Part shown: positions 1 through 10,960 of the stretch, one piece after another
How the letters are laid out: the number at the start of each line of letters is the position of its first letter
Position numbering within the stretch: position 1 is the stretch's first letter
Assembly (NCBI GenBank): GCA_026874595.1
Contig: CM049321.1
Coordinates: forward strand, 49,335,297 to 49,399,296
From: Sipunculus nudus
Taxonomy: Eukaryota > Annelida > Sipuncula > Golfingiida > Sipunculidae
Direction: 5' to 3'
Length of the DNA stretch: 64,000 nt
Translations under genes and position numbers: made by a program
Notes under the pieces: generated by a model
What the model saw: the letters and a program-made list of their open reading frames with translations, nothing else
Databases searched by the model: none
Told to the model about the DNA's origin: nothing

Positions 1-848
1 ATCGTTGTGTTGTCACTTGTTCTTGGAGTGCTATTGTTCGAGGAATATCAGTACTTGGCCATGTAAATGAAACCTTACTTTTTTTTTGGTTATCTGATTT
101 TGGATTCCTAGTGTCCAACAGTAGGGGTTAGATTAAACATTGAGAGAACAGAACCACCATAGACTTAACTTGAACCGGAAAAAGGAGTGACCATAAGGAA
201 TGGTGAACAGGGTTATGGCCGAGGGTAGCCGGGAAGTGATTCTGCCGGCCGGCACAAAGCTAACATTTGCAACCCACCAACCAGTACAAATGATCTTAAA
301 AATCGTCTAAAAACAGCTACCAGCTATGACATATTGGTTATTTATAACCCAAAACTGCATTACATTTGTACCTCATAAGTATGTTACAAATTGAATCAAT
401 CGAGAGCCAATGTAATCATTAGAAGTAGTTATAACACGTAGAACAACGTAAAAATAAAGGTTACATTTTCCGAAACCGAGTGCGTGCCCCTATTGAAAAG
501 ATCTGACATTATCATAATTTTAATTATGCCTGATGAAATGAAGAATACCCCGGAATCCCGTTTGTGATTGGCTTAAATTTAGCTGGCACTCAAATTTGTC
601 CGGCTATAACCCTAATGGTGAATAATGAATGGTGGTATACACTACGTCTGAAAAAAATAGACAAGATAGTCCCGTCGGCCTTGAAGCCTCGTGGTATTGA
701 CAGCGCTATGGTAGTGGCGCCACCTTCTGCATAAGGTTTACACTATTGGTTTGTTTCTTGCACAGTAACACCAGCGAAATAGAGATGGAAACTTCCCGAT
801 AGTGTCACATGCAATGTGTCTCTGAAACACAATAACCATATATATTTA

Positions 849-851
<3 letters not shown>
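1..851. other. Non-coding stretch, nothing recognised
   Basis: I see no open frame with protein-like content and no recognisable element. The only local structure is a 12-base perfect palindrome, TGCCGGCCGGCA, at 243-254. Confidence 0.5.

Positions 852-900
<49 letters not shown>
852..900. repeat. (AT)n microsatellite
   Basis: Uninterrupted AT dinucleotide run of about 49 bases. Short IYIYIY-type open frames across such tracts are artefacts. Confidence 0.95.
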
Positions 901-903
<3 letters not shown>

Positions 904-1839
904 AGCTAGCACTGCACAAATAACCAAACTTATAACAACACTTCTGCAGTCAGTGCTGGTGTTCTTAGTTTTGCAATATTTGTGTTAATGTTTGTGTTAA
1001 CGGAGGTTTCGATCCTCAAGTTTCAGTGTTCATTTTAACAGAGGACACGACAAAATTGACCTTTGACTGAGTGGAGAGAGTACAGATCTTTTCACTTCGG
1101 GGAATAAATTGAGTGACATTTTGTGCGAGCTATAGAGAGAATGTTGCTGTGAAAGGCGCATATTTTCCAACTCTATAGATAATAAATATGTTAAAGTATC
1201 TCCTCCACGAACAGTACAGGGAATGCAGATGTCAAACTGACTGTCCTACGAGCTGTATAATGCAGATGTGAATTTAACATTTGTTTCAGCTGCATAAATA
1301 GTGAATATATGAGAAATAAGGTTGGGAAAAAATAACTTCACGAGCTAGGTATCACAGAGAATGTAGCTGTGTAACCAAATAGTATGCCAGGTGATTCCTT
1401 TCAACGAGCATATGCTACGAGTATAAAGGGAAACAACTATTGAAGCAATATTAAAATTTAAAATGAAAATGGTGGTGACAGATGTATCGAGAATAGGACT
1501 TGACAATTTACTGGTCGTTACATGTATGCTTGAAACCAACCGGGGGATGCTCAATCTTTGATAAAAGGAGACACTAGAAGGATGCATGGGAAATAACGAC
1601 TTTCAAAGTGAACTTTTAATGAATGCATAGATCTACCTATATACAATGTCTTTGCTTTTACACTACCGTTAGATTACTCCATACCCTGATGATATATGAC
1701 GCCATACAAAAAAGAAAAGGTTCCACGATCAGCTCAATCGAGAGCTTTAGGCTCTTATTTAAATGTATAGCGAGAGTAGAAATTCGCTTACAATCGTAAT
1801 AGAACGTAAGGTCTGTGACGCAAGGCCTTACCGATGGTC
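901..1839. other. Non-coding stretch, nothing recognised
   Basis: Only short open frames without protein-like composition. The short minus-strand frames here, and those inside the following LINE relic, are not supported as genes. Confidence 0.45.
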
Positions 1840-2420
1840 TACAGCAAGTCTCTGACACACACAAGACTGCTGTCCTCGATGAAAAACTTTCTCGTTTAGA
1901 TGTTGACATTGCTTCACTTCAAGAGAACTGACTTGCAGACAAAGGGGTCATCAGTGAGAAGAACTATATTATTTCTTGGAAAAGTAAGTACATGAAGAGA
2001 ACATGGGGATGGCTTCGCAATAAAATCTCTGCTGCACTTGCACGAACCACCAATAATCGACACAGAACGGCTGCTGAGTCTGAGTCTAAACTCTGACAAG
2101 AAGTCCAATCACCTTCATCTCAGCATATGGCCCAACACTAACTTCCATCCCAGAGGCCTTGATGACCTAGTTGCATGGAATCCATAAACTAGAGACCTCT
2201 TCATGACGGGCGACTTCAATGCCGGGGTCAGCTAACAGTATAACACCCGGCATACATGCACTGATAGTAAAGGAGGGGCAATGTGTACAAGGATGGCGAA
2301 AGACGCCATAGCGTTAATCTTTGGTAGTCCTTTCGGCCTGGCATGACGGAATCTCCTAGTTTTGAGGGCAATTTTACTAATCATGATGGAATGGTCACTG
2401 TCGCAGTCTGCTCCGAGTGT
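1840..2420 (+). mobile_element. Decayed non-LTR retrotransposon, endonuclease domain
   Basis: Reading the plus strand across several frameshifts and stops recovers the ordered motifs of the apurinic-type endonuclease domain of a LINE second ORF. First comes a DIASLQE block (the catalytic LQET motif) near 1900-1925, then HGDGFAIKS near 2005-2025. An ISAYGPTLTSIPEA block follows at about 2117-2160 (family pattern SAYAPT), and finally TGDFNAGVS at about 2203-2232 (family GDFNARVG). The order and spacing are those of the family, but at least three frame changes and several stops show that the copy is dead. No reverse transcriptase part is visible to the right. The clade is uncertain; the motif wording is closest to CR1/jockey-type elements. 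Open frames on the minus strand here are shadows. Confidence 0.7.
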
Positions 2421-2589
2421 TGTATTATACTTTCCTCTGTGCCTATATTATAAAAGACTTGGCTACGTTTGTTAAATGATCAATATAAACTTTTACTGCC
2501 ATAAGATATGAAATATGCATTATCATTATATATCCACTTTACGTTATACTCTTTATTCAGATATATTTTACATGTGAACCCGTTGCATT

Positions 2590-2890
2590 TATACCTTATG
2601 GATACATGCTACTTCATTATGTCATATTTAGCGTGATATTTAACGATATTAGAAAGTATTTACTACCCATTACACTTGTACGAATTCTATCCTTTTTCGA
2701 GCAATACCTCCGACGATAAAAATAATGTCTGTTTTGTGTGTGTTTGTGTGGGTGTGTTGGGGGTGGGGGGGGTGGTGCACTCCCGGTACACTTGCCAAAT
2801 AAAATTAGTAAGTATAAGTCCACCAGTAATCGCAATAGGATTCTGAACACGTGGTAGGGTAGGGTGGGCACCTATTATCTTACTATATGT
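2590..2890 (+). repeat. Dispersed diverged repeat, copy 1
   Basis: Starts with ATGCTACTTCATTATGTCAT and matches, with many substitutions and indels, a second copy at about 14805-15190. Shared words include the CTACTT(C/T)ATTATGT block, the GAATTCTA block and the GTCCACCAG block. It carries a G/T-rich simple-sequence stretch at 2740-2776. No coding content is seen. Confidence 0.5.
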
Positions 2891-2940
2891 TATATGGCTA
2901 CTGTTAAACCCTTACAGGAGAACAATTAATGATGAGTTAT

Positions 2941-3070
2941 TAGGGCCCGCCTGACAAGCGATGCCCTATAGTGATCACCGTGTCAGTTTGTCTTTCCATA
3001 CTTCCGTTCTTCCGTCGGTGACACTTTATCTCACGGGCGATTACTCAAAACAACACACTACAGCTTTCCC
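2941..3070 (-). mobile_element. Hairpin-ended dispersed repeat, copy 1
   Basis: The segment opens with an imperfect hairpin at 2943-2966 (GGGC/GCCC and CGC/GCG arms around CTGACAA), then CTATAGTGATCACCG and a TTCCGTTCTTCCGTC-type run. The same hairpin and CCCTATAG(A/T)GATCACCG follow-on occur at 56602-56640. Read on the minus strand, both copies end in the hairpin immediately followed by CTAAT, which resembles a Helitron-type 3' end. That assignment is inference. Confidence 0.45.
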
Positions 3071-3785
3071 AAATTTCTGAGGGATGATTGGTACATACGA
3101 GGGCTCCAGACCTATTATATTACAGAACTGTCGGAATTCCGATACGGCCACCACAGCCCTATTGCTGATTTTTTTTTTCGCGCGCGATAACTCAACAGCA
3201 ACATACTTCAACTATTGCACACATTATTTCAGACATATATTCCTTAATATTATTTTGGACCAGTAGGATTTTTTCCCTGCATATGGATAAAAACCTGTTT
3301 CTGTTTTTCATTTTTTTTTAACTTTTACCTAAACTTTTCACTCATATGTAAACTATTCCAGCCCTACCAGAAATACGGGGCCCTCTGAGGACCATTGTCC
3401 GACCACATATAGTTTTTTTTTATCTCAAGGGACTGAATGTTCTCTGTCTTGGTTTTGTGTGTATATGTCGCACAGACATATTGGTTTGTATTTTCTTTCT
3501 CGGGGGTGCGCGCACCAGTGGAAAGCTCCCCAGTGAAAGTTGTGATCTTTGCCTGGAAGAAAATGTCCAAATCACAACGTTCCCAAAGATACAAAGGCTC
3601 AACAAAAGATCAGAGTTCATTTCCAAATGCAGGAATAATCATAATCCCCATACATACCCACCTGACCATGGCTGAGTGCTTCGGCACGTAATTACATAAT
3701 GTCACAAACCGTTCCTTAACACTTCACATATGGCGATTGCGACAGCACGAAAACCCGTGTTATTGTGTAACTGAACATTTTTGTT

Positions 3786-3790
<5 letters not shown>
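3071..3790. other. Non-coding stretch, nothing recognised
   Basis: Contains homopolymer T runs (around 3170 and 3411-3421) and several overlapping 60-84-codon frames on both strands at 3364-3691. The overlap in multiple frames and the lack of any family resemblance argue against genes. Confidence 0.4.
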
Positions 3791-3841
<51 letters not shown>

Positions 3842-3934
3842 TATATATATATATGTATATAAAAAGTCTTCCTCGGAGGTTGGGTAAGATTACTTGGGCA
3901 TAGTTTAGTTAGTATCCTCGTTATGCAATGTACC

Positions 3935-3979
<45 letters not shown>
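3791..3979. repeat. Two (AT)n microsatellites flanking a unique 80-base segment
   Basis: AT runs at 3791-3854 and 3937-3979. The long IYIYIY frames crossing this segment on both strands are simple-sequence artefacts. Confidence 0.9.
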
Positions 3980-3981
<2 letters not shown>

Positions 3982-3982
3982 T

Positions 3983-4542
3983 TTATTTTGCAGAACATGT
4001 TCTCCCGTCGATTCGCCCCCATCCTCTAACGAATGTGATCTAAATAAATTAGAATACAGCCGTGACACTCTGATATACTTGGTCAAGAATACGAGCTGCA
4101 GTTTTATGCTCAACGTTCCGACGTGTAGAAAGGCTCGTGAAATATTTTCGACAAAATCCCTTTTCACCTATACAGACAAGGCGGGAAACCTTGTTCGTGC
4201 AATCTCGCTGATTCGGTGTAGTTGACAGGTGCGTTTAACAGTATAGAAACAGCAATGATTAAAGCAGATTCAGTCAGGGACGATGTGAAGCAACTGAAAG
4301 GCCTAGCAATTAGTCTTTGGAAGAGCAAATTTCATAAAGGACCTGATCATGAGGAGAAAACATCTTTAGAGGAGACTATATTGCGGATTGTTTTGCATTT
4401 TCCTGATTTAAAGGTTTATTTACCATTGAGCGAAAGGGTAGTTTCCTTATTCCGGTTGAGGCAGGGTAAAATTCACTTGTATTTTGACCAAGATCTGAGC
4501 TGTGACAGAGGTGGTGAATTGTTACACCTAATTCATGTTTAG
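3983..4542 (+). CDS. Uncharacterised coding remnant or exon pair
   Basis: I do not recognise this protein. A plausible splice acceptor (TTTATTTTGCAG) ends at 3982. From there one frame stays open to a TGA at 4225-4227 and encodes about 80 residues, including Cys-rich SCSFMLNVPTC and YTDKAGNLVRAISLI. A second frame runs from about 4222 to a TAG at 4540-4542. It encodes about 105 residues with a helical, charged run (DDVKQLKGLAISLWKSKF) and an LHFPDLKVYLPLSERV segment. The two frames overlap by a few bases and are offset, so the region is either frameshifted or joined by splicing. A related but decayed copy lies at 23570-23990, and similarity spans both frames, which suggests they form one unit. 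Function is unknown, and this could be an old transposon or gene fragment. Confidence 0.35.
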
Positions 4543-5741
4543 ATGTGCACATACCAAAGTTTGATTAGATTCCTTGCGGAGGTTGAAGGTCTCTGACTAC
4601 TATATTAGTTTTGTATTTCTGCTTACCGATTATTTTGGCCTAGGTACACCCCTGGCTTGTACTTTTTTCTGACTAGATAAAAATAATGATATTTGTAAAC
4701 ATACGCCAGTAAAGACGATCAGAATTAAACGGCCTTCGCAAAACTATGATTAGTGTGACTATGACTATTTTGGGGAGCCCCCACTTGTTATAAATAAGCA
4801 GATTTCAACAAACGAATAGCCTATGGTTTCTGGCCGATATTTTTAGTTAAAATACGTAAGTTTCGTAACATAGGCCCTTTAATTGTTTGGTGAATGTTAT
4901 TATCCCTTTATATTTTTTTGGAGAAATAATGGTTATTATGCTTGTCCATAGAAAATGTTCTGGATTACCTACATGTAGACATAAAAAACATAAAATCATG
5001 TACCCTAAGGTGTTTGTTTGCATATGTCAGGAGGTTTAAAGGTCCCTAGTTTTGCCCCGTGCTAAACTTTGATTCGTCTGATTATCCTCAAGATATTTAT
5101 ACTGACGGACCCACTATAATATATAAACAAAGCAAATTAAGAGTCTAGTTGGGGATAGGCTTTTGTTGACTTATTTTTTTTTTTTTTTGTAAAAGGTTCA
5201 AGGGAAAATCTATAGTAAACAGATGTCAGCTCTTAGAATAGGCCATTTTGAAATTTGGTGCCCCTATTTGTATACTTTATGTAATTTTATAAAATGTCGC
5301 GAACTGTCTCGAACAGTTGGTTAAAAAAACAAAAAAAGATCACTCGCCTACTCTTTCTATGTGGTTAGTCCTGGAATCCGTTGAACATTCATCTGGAATA
5401 AAGAAACTTGATAAAAAACTCCCCAAAGATACATTTACCAAAGCCAGGTCGAGTCAGGAGTGGATTCTGAATGACGTGTAATTGGTCATTACCGGGTGGG
5501 AGCAGGCGTCTTGATGGTGTTAAGAATCCCGGATTTGATTTCATCTGACGCCGCTTCAGAATTCAAGCATTGTGTGTATGGGGTTCTTCATGTTAAGGAT
5601 TACTAGCTATAACCGTGTCCTCTACGTTTTCCTTTTATCTTTATTTATTTAAATGTATACAACATGAATCGGGTGAAATAAATATTAATTTCAACTGAAC
5701 ATATCAGAAATGTATGACAAACGGAAGGATTAAGCGTTTAT

Positions 5742-5744
<3 letters not shown>
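4543..5744. other. Non-coding stretch, nothing recognised
   Basis: AT-rich sequence with T-homopolymer runs (about 5175-5189). No supported gene, RNA or element was found. Confidence 0.45.

Positions 5745-5782
<38 letters not shown>
5745..5782. repeat. (AT)n microsatellite
   Basis: Uninterrupted AT run. The 82-codon frame that starts just after it has no protein-like similarity that I can name. Confidence 0.9.
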
Positions 5783-5785
<3 letters not shown>

Positions 5786-7860
5786 TACATACAATTTATT
5801 ATATAATATATATAAATATCAAAGATTAGTATACATATACACACACATAGATATAGATATCGACGAGAAGACTAAGGAAAGTCTAAAGCCGATCTTTCTT
5901 CATGTAATGTATGTATACGAGATTTTACCAGCTAATCGTCCCACGGAAAGTTTACCAAACCACTTGAAACCTCTTAATTCTCATAAATGGACACCTCAGT
6001 TATGGAATGTTTATTTTGCCCCCAATTAACGCGAGCCTAATAACATGTTTTAGCGCTTATGTTGTCGTCTCTTAGAATAAATGTGTCTGGCGGTATCTTT
6101 TATTTCCTTTTGAATGCTCTGATCAGCCATTTTGACACGGCCTGCCGATAGTACTGATGTCGATAGAGCGTGGAAATGAGCTATTCACTTGCAGATATAA
6201 CGGTCTAGGTACTATTTGTCTCCAAGAATCCTGATCCACATCCGGAAACAGGTGTTATTTTGTTGGCAAGAAAAAGGTCAAAAGCAAAAATGGTTAGGAA
6301 AAGACACTTAGTTCTGGTGAAAACACAATAGCTGAAATCTATTTGAAAACAGACGGCGGTCACACAAGACTTTTGTCACACATCTCCACTATGGCTGGTC
6401 CCAGGACCCGCACGTCTTAAACTGTCGGGAATGATGCAAAGTGTGTCCAAATATAATGTGTTTCCAAATTTTTACCTAAATATTGAAATAAATCACTTGA
6501 GTTTTTAAGGGCAATTTCAGCGGCACCTAACGGGGCCCTCTCATACAGTATCAGATCACAGAAGATTCAGTTATTTGCGAGCATTAACAAATATGATTTT
6601 ATTACATAGATAAAATATGTGGTAAGTAAGGTTTGAAATTAGATATTTTGGTTAGTAGGCTTGAAATAAATTGTTGTCTTATCTGATGCTAATTAATTTA
6701 CGAATAGGGCAAAAATCTAGGGGCATGTTCTTCCTATTTATTTCAGTACACTAGTACATTACTCCTCATATGTCATGGTTGTGGTTGTCTTATTTATTTA
6801 TATTAAAATAGATTAGCCATTCTTCGTTTTATGATAGCATCGTCTGTCGTATTGAGGTGAAAATGAACTGGTATTCCAGTGCAATTAATGAACGGGTAGT
6901 AGACGCTAGAATGAGGAACAAGTAACTGTTGTAAATTTTGGCAGGTTAAATGGCAGCTTGTCACGATAGGCTGAATCGTAAAAAGTAGTCACTGTGTTGA
7001 CAAGGTGCATTGCACAGATAGCCCATTTCTATTGATCTGTGTGGATGCATGCTTAGTAATGTTGAGCACCGCACTATAGCGCTCTATGGGTGTGCCTATA
7101 TTTCCGGCACAAATGACATCGCCACATAGCCTAGATTTTTTTAAAGAATAATGAAATTTCCATAGTTAGTTTCGTTTTCTTCCTGTCTACATGTACTATG
7201 CGCTTGAATATTTCCGTTATAACTGAGCATATTGCAGGGTAAGTCACCCTGCGTGATTGATGAATTTCTCATCGCATGTCTTGCACGGGTAAATGAGCGA
7301 TGACCACCTTGTCCGCGAAAGGGCAAATTACTAGTTACCATACATTTTCAGTATATACTTTGTTTGGTGTGTTCATGTGAATTACTTTTTGTTAATGAAT
7401 CAGTATCAATGCTAATTAATCAATATTTACATTACCGGCGGTTTAACACTATAATGATAGAATGGATGGCCGTCCCAGTGCATTTCCCCTGTATGACTTG
7501 TGTGACGATTTAAATAGACATTACAGCCGAATATAAATGCGTGCACTGTGCGTGCGTTCACGAATAGTTTCAAACGGCTAGTTTATGCTTTTTGATGTGA
7601 CAGGCACGTGACATGCAACTTGGCTTAACATCTTGTTAGATAAAAAAAAATTTTTGTTGTTAGTAATTGTCAGTAAAGATATTTTCACCTACGTTATTTG
7701 TCTGTTACGTGTCCGATCGTGAAGTGTCTTGGTCGAAAACGAGCATTTTCTCTCTTACCCAAAGTTTGTTCACAGAGTTTACATCAACTGCAAAAAAAAT
7801 ATTTAACATAACCTGGTAATACCTTAAAATATCCAGCAATGACGAACCTTTTTTAAATCC
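5783..7860. other. Non-coding stretch, nothing recognised
   Basis: No supported coding region or element. The frames at 5781-6029 (plus) and 7141-7341 (minus) are short and resemble nothing known to me. Confidence 0.4.
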
Positions 7861-7861
7861 T

Positions 7862-7931
7862 TATCTATCTATCTATCTATCTATCCATCTATCTATCTAT
7901 CTATCTATATATCTATATATATATATATATA

Positions 7932-8001
<70 letters not shown>
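7862..8001. repeat. Compound (TATC)n-(AT)n microsatellite
   Basis: About 12 TATC units at 7862-7909 pass into a long AT tract interrupted by TTTATTT near 7934. It ends immediately before a tRNA-like SINE head, so the tract may have grown from the SINE junction. Confidence 0.95.
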
Positions 8002-8002
<1 letters not shown>

Positions 8003-8005
<3 letters not shown>

Positions 8006-8190
8006 GCAGCGATTGGTGTAATGGCAAAGGTGCTGGACCGGTGATCAAGCGTTCATGGGTTCGGATCCGCAGCCTATAACCCTTTAAAGAAAGGTCTCAC
8101 CCCAAACGAGGGCTCTCATTTTACCCACCCAATAAAACCCGCATATGACAGGTCGCAATATTAGGAATTTATATACATATATATATATAT
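8003..8190 (+). mobile_element. tRNA-derived SINE-like element
   Basis: The segment carries an internal RNA polymerase III promoter in tRNA spacing. TGGTGTAATGG near 8015-8025 fits the A-box consensus TRGYNNARNGG at every position. GGTTCGGATCC near 8059-8069 fits the B-box GGTTCGANNCC with one mismatch. A short non-tRNA body follows and the unit ends in (AT)n at about 8171-8190. The anticodon stem has mispairs, so this is a retroposed tRNA-like head rather than a working tRNA gene. Confidence 0.55.
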
Positions 8191-8717
8191 GCATGAGCAC
8201 CATTGTATAAACAGGTACCGAACTATCAAGTACCTCCATAGCTGAACCTTGTCAACGTCACTGAATCAATTGTATGGGGAACTAGCTAATCCTGAGTCAT
8301 TCTTTCTTTATTCTATGTGCAGAATAGACTCGATTATGTTTTAGACATTATTTGCTGCATGATATAAGATCTTCGAGTAAACTCGCCCTTACCGCTTATT
8401 CCAGGAATACATGGCTACTATCAACCCCACTATCAGGACCTCCTAGTCCTTTTTTAAATTTCAAAAGCATTCTTAAATTCTAATAAGAATATTAATCCGA
8501 GGCGCCGCAAGAAAAGATTATTGGATTTTGTGTATGCTTTATGCAGTTTGGTACTACGTACACTTAAATTATGATTGTTTATTGTGAATGAAATGTTTGA
8601 ATATTCCGATCCTTGTTTGTGAATAAAATGAGCACGACCTCTCGGCATATCATTTGTGAGGGAAAAAACATTCCCTCAATCTGCCGATTAACTTACCTGT
8701 GTTAAGTGTTAAAATGA

Positions 8718-8722
<5 letters not shown>

Positions 8723-8763
<41 letters not shown>
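8723..8763. repeat. (AT)n microsatellite
   Basis: Uninterrupted AT run of about 41 bases. Confidence 0.9.
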
Positions 8764-8765
<2 letters not shown>

Positions 8766-10230
8766 TGTGCAAAACCCTTAAAGTTTTGCTTAAATAAAAA
8801 GGCCTTCATATTTTAGACGAAAATGGGATTAACTATACCAATAAATGGATTGTTAGGCAAGGTGTACAGAGATAAAGAAGAAAGACAGTCTTTGTAAACA
8901 TGTGACATCCGCTGAATAATATTGTCGTTAATAAAAAATTATCAACACATCCATATTGTTAAAAAAATTTAATCCGTTTTATTGTTCTTCAGAGTGTAGA
9001 GCCCTAAACGTTTGTTGACATAACTTGAGGGGTTCCCTCGACCATTTTGCATCACACTACAAGATCGCCAAGATTAAATGTTTCAACTTCGTCATAATTG
9101 TTATAGTCCATTCCACCTCCACTGTTCACTTGATGTTTGGAATTATCTCCACACCAACTTGCCAAACAAAACTTGCACCAATGGCATAAGAGGAAATTTC
9201 GTAATTTTTAGTACCCTATCTACCTTCTATATATATATATAGAGACAATTGTTCTTCTTCCTTGGATATGGATATGGAGTAATGCCACATAGACTTAAAG
9301 CTCCTTGCGGGAGTCCCATCACAAACTGATCTGCCCGTCTCTTAAAAAAATAGAATCCAAAATCACGCCCTGTATTGTTATTACCATAGGCAATCATCTT
9401 GTTCATCGCCCATTATCTTGCTAATTTTGCATTTCAGGAATCACTTTACGATGGAACTGCTGGGAATCGTATTCCAGGCTTCGTTGCCAAGGTGGTAACG
9501 GTATCGTTTTTCGGACGTTTTCTCTTTCCCGGGGATTGAATTATGTTATGTCACAGGTAATCAAAGCGCTCAACAATCTACGCATGTTATTTGTGAATGA
9601 ATCTATGATTATCTGGTCTAAGTGCTATGAGATTGAAGAAAGGTCATGAAAAAAAATTCTATGGATTAGATGTTCCTTTCTGTTGCAAATAAAGGCCATG
9701 TCCATTTTAATGTTGCCATGGAACAAATACCCTAAGAGTTCCTAAAGTTATAAAAATGTAAAGAATATTGTGTTAATAATATTCACGAATAAAGCAAATT
9801 TTGAGAATTTTCTAGGAAAACTGGCAAAATCCCACGTATCGTGTTTCGACTGAAGAAAAAAGAGGAAAAAAGCCCTGCTTAATTCGCATCATATTATTTC
9901 TTATTCCAAGAGACTTAGAACAAGAATTTTATTTTTGTATTGCATAAAGGTCGCCAGGTCTTAGTGCAGAGTTGATGTTAAGCATTTGCAATTCCCCCTT
10001 CACCCTCTGCGTTAAAGTTGCAGCAAAAAAAATCAGTATCCAGTTTACTTAATCTGAGATTATCATATAACTGTACATTTATTTGCAAGCACGATATATG
10101 ATAATAATGTTCCCATATTGTCGAATAATACGTCCGATCACCGTCAAACAAAAATCGTTTCGATAACATAAATGTGCTGTTTAATCACTTTTTTCTTTTC
10201 ATCTCAACTGTTTATGTCTCAATTGATGTA
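8764..10230. other. Non-coding stretch, nothing recognised
   Basis: AT-rich, with short frames only. A small (AT)n palindrome sits at about 9228-9242. No supported gene. Confidence 0.4.
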
Positions 10231-10233
10231 TAT

Positions 10234-10575
10234 ACCTTTAAGTTGGACGTTTAGTAAACCCCTTCGATCGAGATCTTCTGTTAAGGACCCTGTATAATTC
10301 ACCCATGACTGCAATTTGGTTCCATCAGCCCTCGCTGTCAGTGCGGTGTAAAGCCCTTTTGTCATCAATGTGAGGGGATCGAAAGTGAATTTTCGAATCA
10401 CCTCTGCCGCAGAGAGTTCCGAAACAGGGCATGTCAATTTGAATGGAGGTCAGGTCCGTATCGTAAAATGTCACAATTGTGTACTGCCCAGTTGGAGTGC
10501 GTATACTCGAAGCAATGAAAACATGACACTCAGGCCTTAAAAAGTTAACTTTCCCAACAGAATAACATCACTTTA
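10234..10575 (-). pseudogene. Frameshifted coding remnant of unknown family
   Basis: On the minus strand, protein-like blocks follow one another in different frames. A short DVILLGKLTF block near 10560-10530 is followed by CHVFIASSIRTPTGQYTIV and TFYDTDLTSIQIDMPC (about 10530-10425). After a frame change comes a block of about 60 residues with FDPLTLMTKGLYTALTARA and LQSWVNYTGSLTEDL. The last block ends at a good splice donor (AACTTAAAG/GTATAT, exon end near 10234). A CGGCAG acceptor-like site near 10398 could start it as a separate exon. The composition looks like real protein rather than chance, but I cannot name the family. Either the gene is broken by two indels or these are separate short exons with unclear boundaries. 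Confidence 0.35.
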
Positions 10576-10868
10576 TGTCTTCCCTTGGAAAATGACTGTT
10601 CTACAAGCAGATGAAAATGAAATGGTACTGTTAGAAATGGCGTGCTTATCTGCACATACTAGAATTGATGCGAACCCAATAGCTTGTACTGCCATCCGAA
10701 AGCCTTCAGTTAATTAAATATCGACGTTTTGGTGGCAGGTATACTCGTGGATGTTTGCTTCATCTCGAAATGCACTGAACCCTTTACGCACACGGAAAAC
10801 CAGGCGAGTTCATAATCAGATAATCCCTACCGCACATGTATGAAAACAAACGGCCAGGAGCAAAGAGC

Positions 10869-10960
10869 CTCAACCTCCGTGCAGGATCAAGGTCTTTTGA
10901 GATAATCTATCCCCTTCATAGCCTGCATAGTAAGCCTCCCAGTATAAAGGACTGGTGTGC
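10869..10960 (-). repeat. Dispersed repeat shared with the tandem units
   Basis: The minus strand reads TCTCAAAAGACCTTGATCCT followed by G(C/T)AC(G/A)GAGGTTGA. The same words occur on the plus strand at about 41064-41098 and 49648-49678. It is a short, old interspersed repeat of unknown class. Confidence 0.5.

Noticed and set aside
3437-3691. Overlapping 60-84-codon frames on both strands
   Set aside because: Several overlapping frames with no similarity and no second copy; typical of chance in a short stop-poor stretch.
3784-4225. A 127-codon minus-strand frame and the start of a 100-codon plus-strand frame
   Set aside because: Much of each is (AT)n translated as IYIYIY. Only the part after 3983 on the plus strand has protein-like content.
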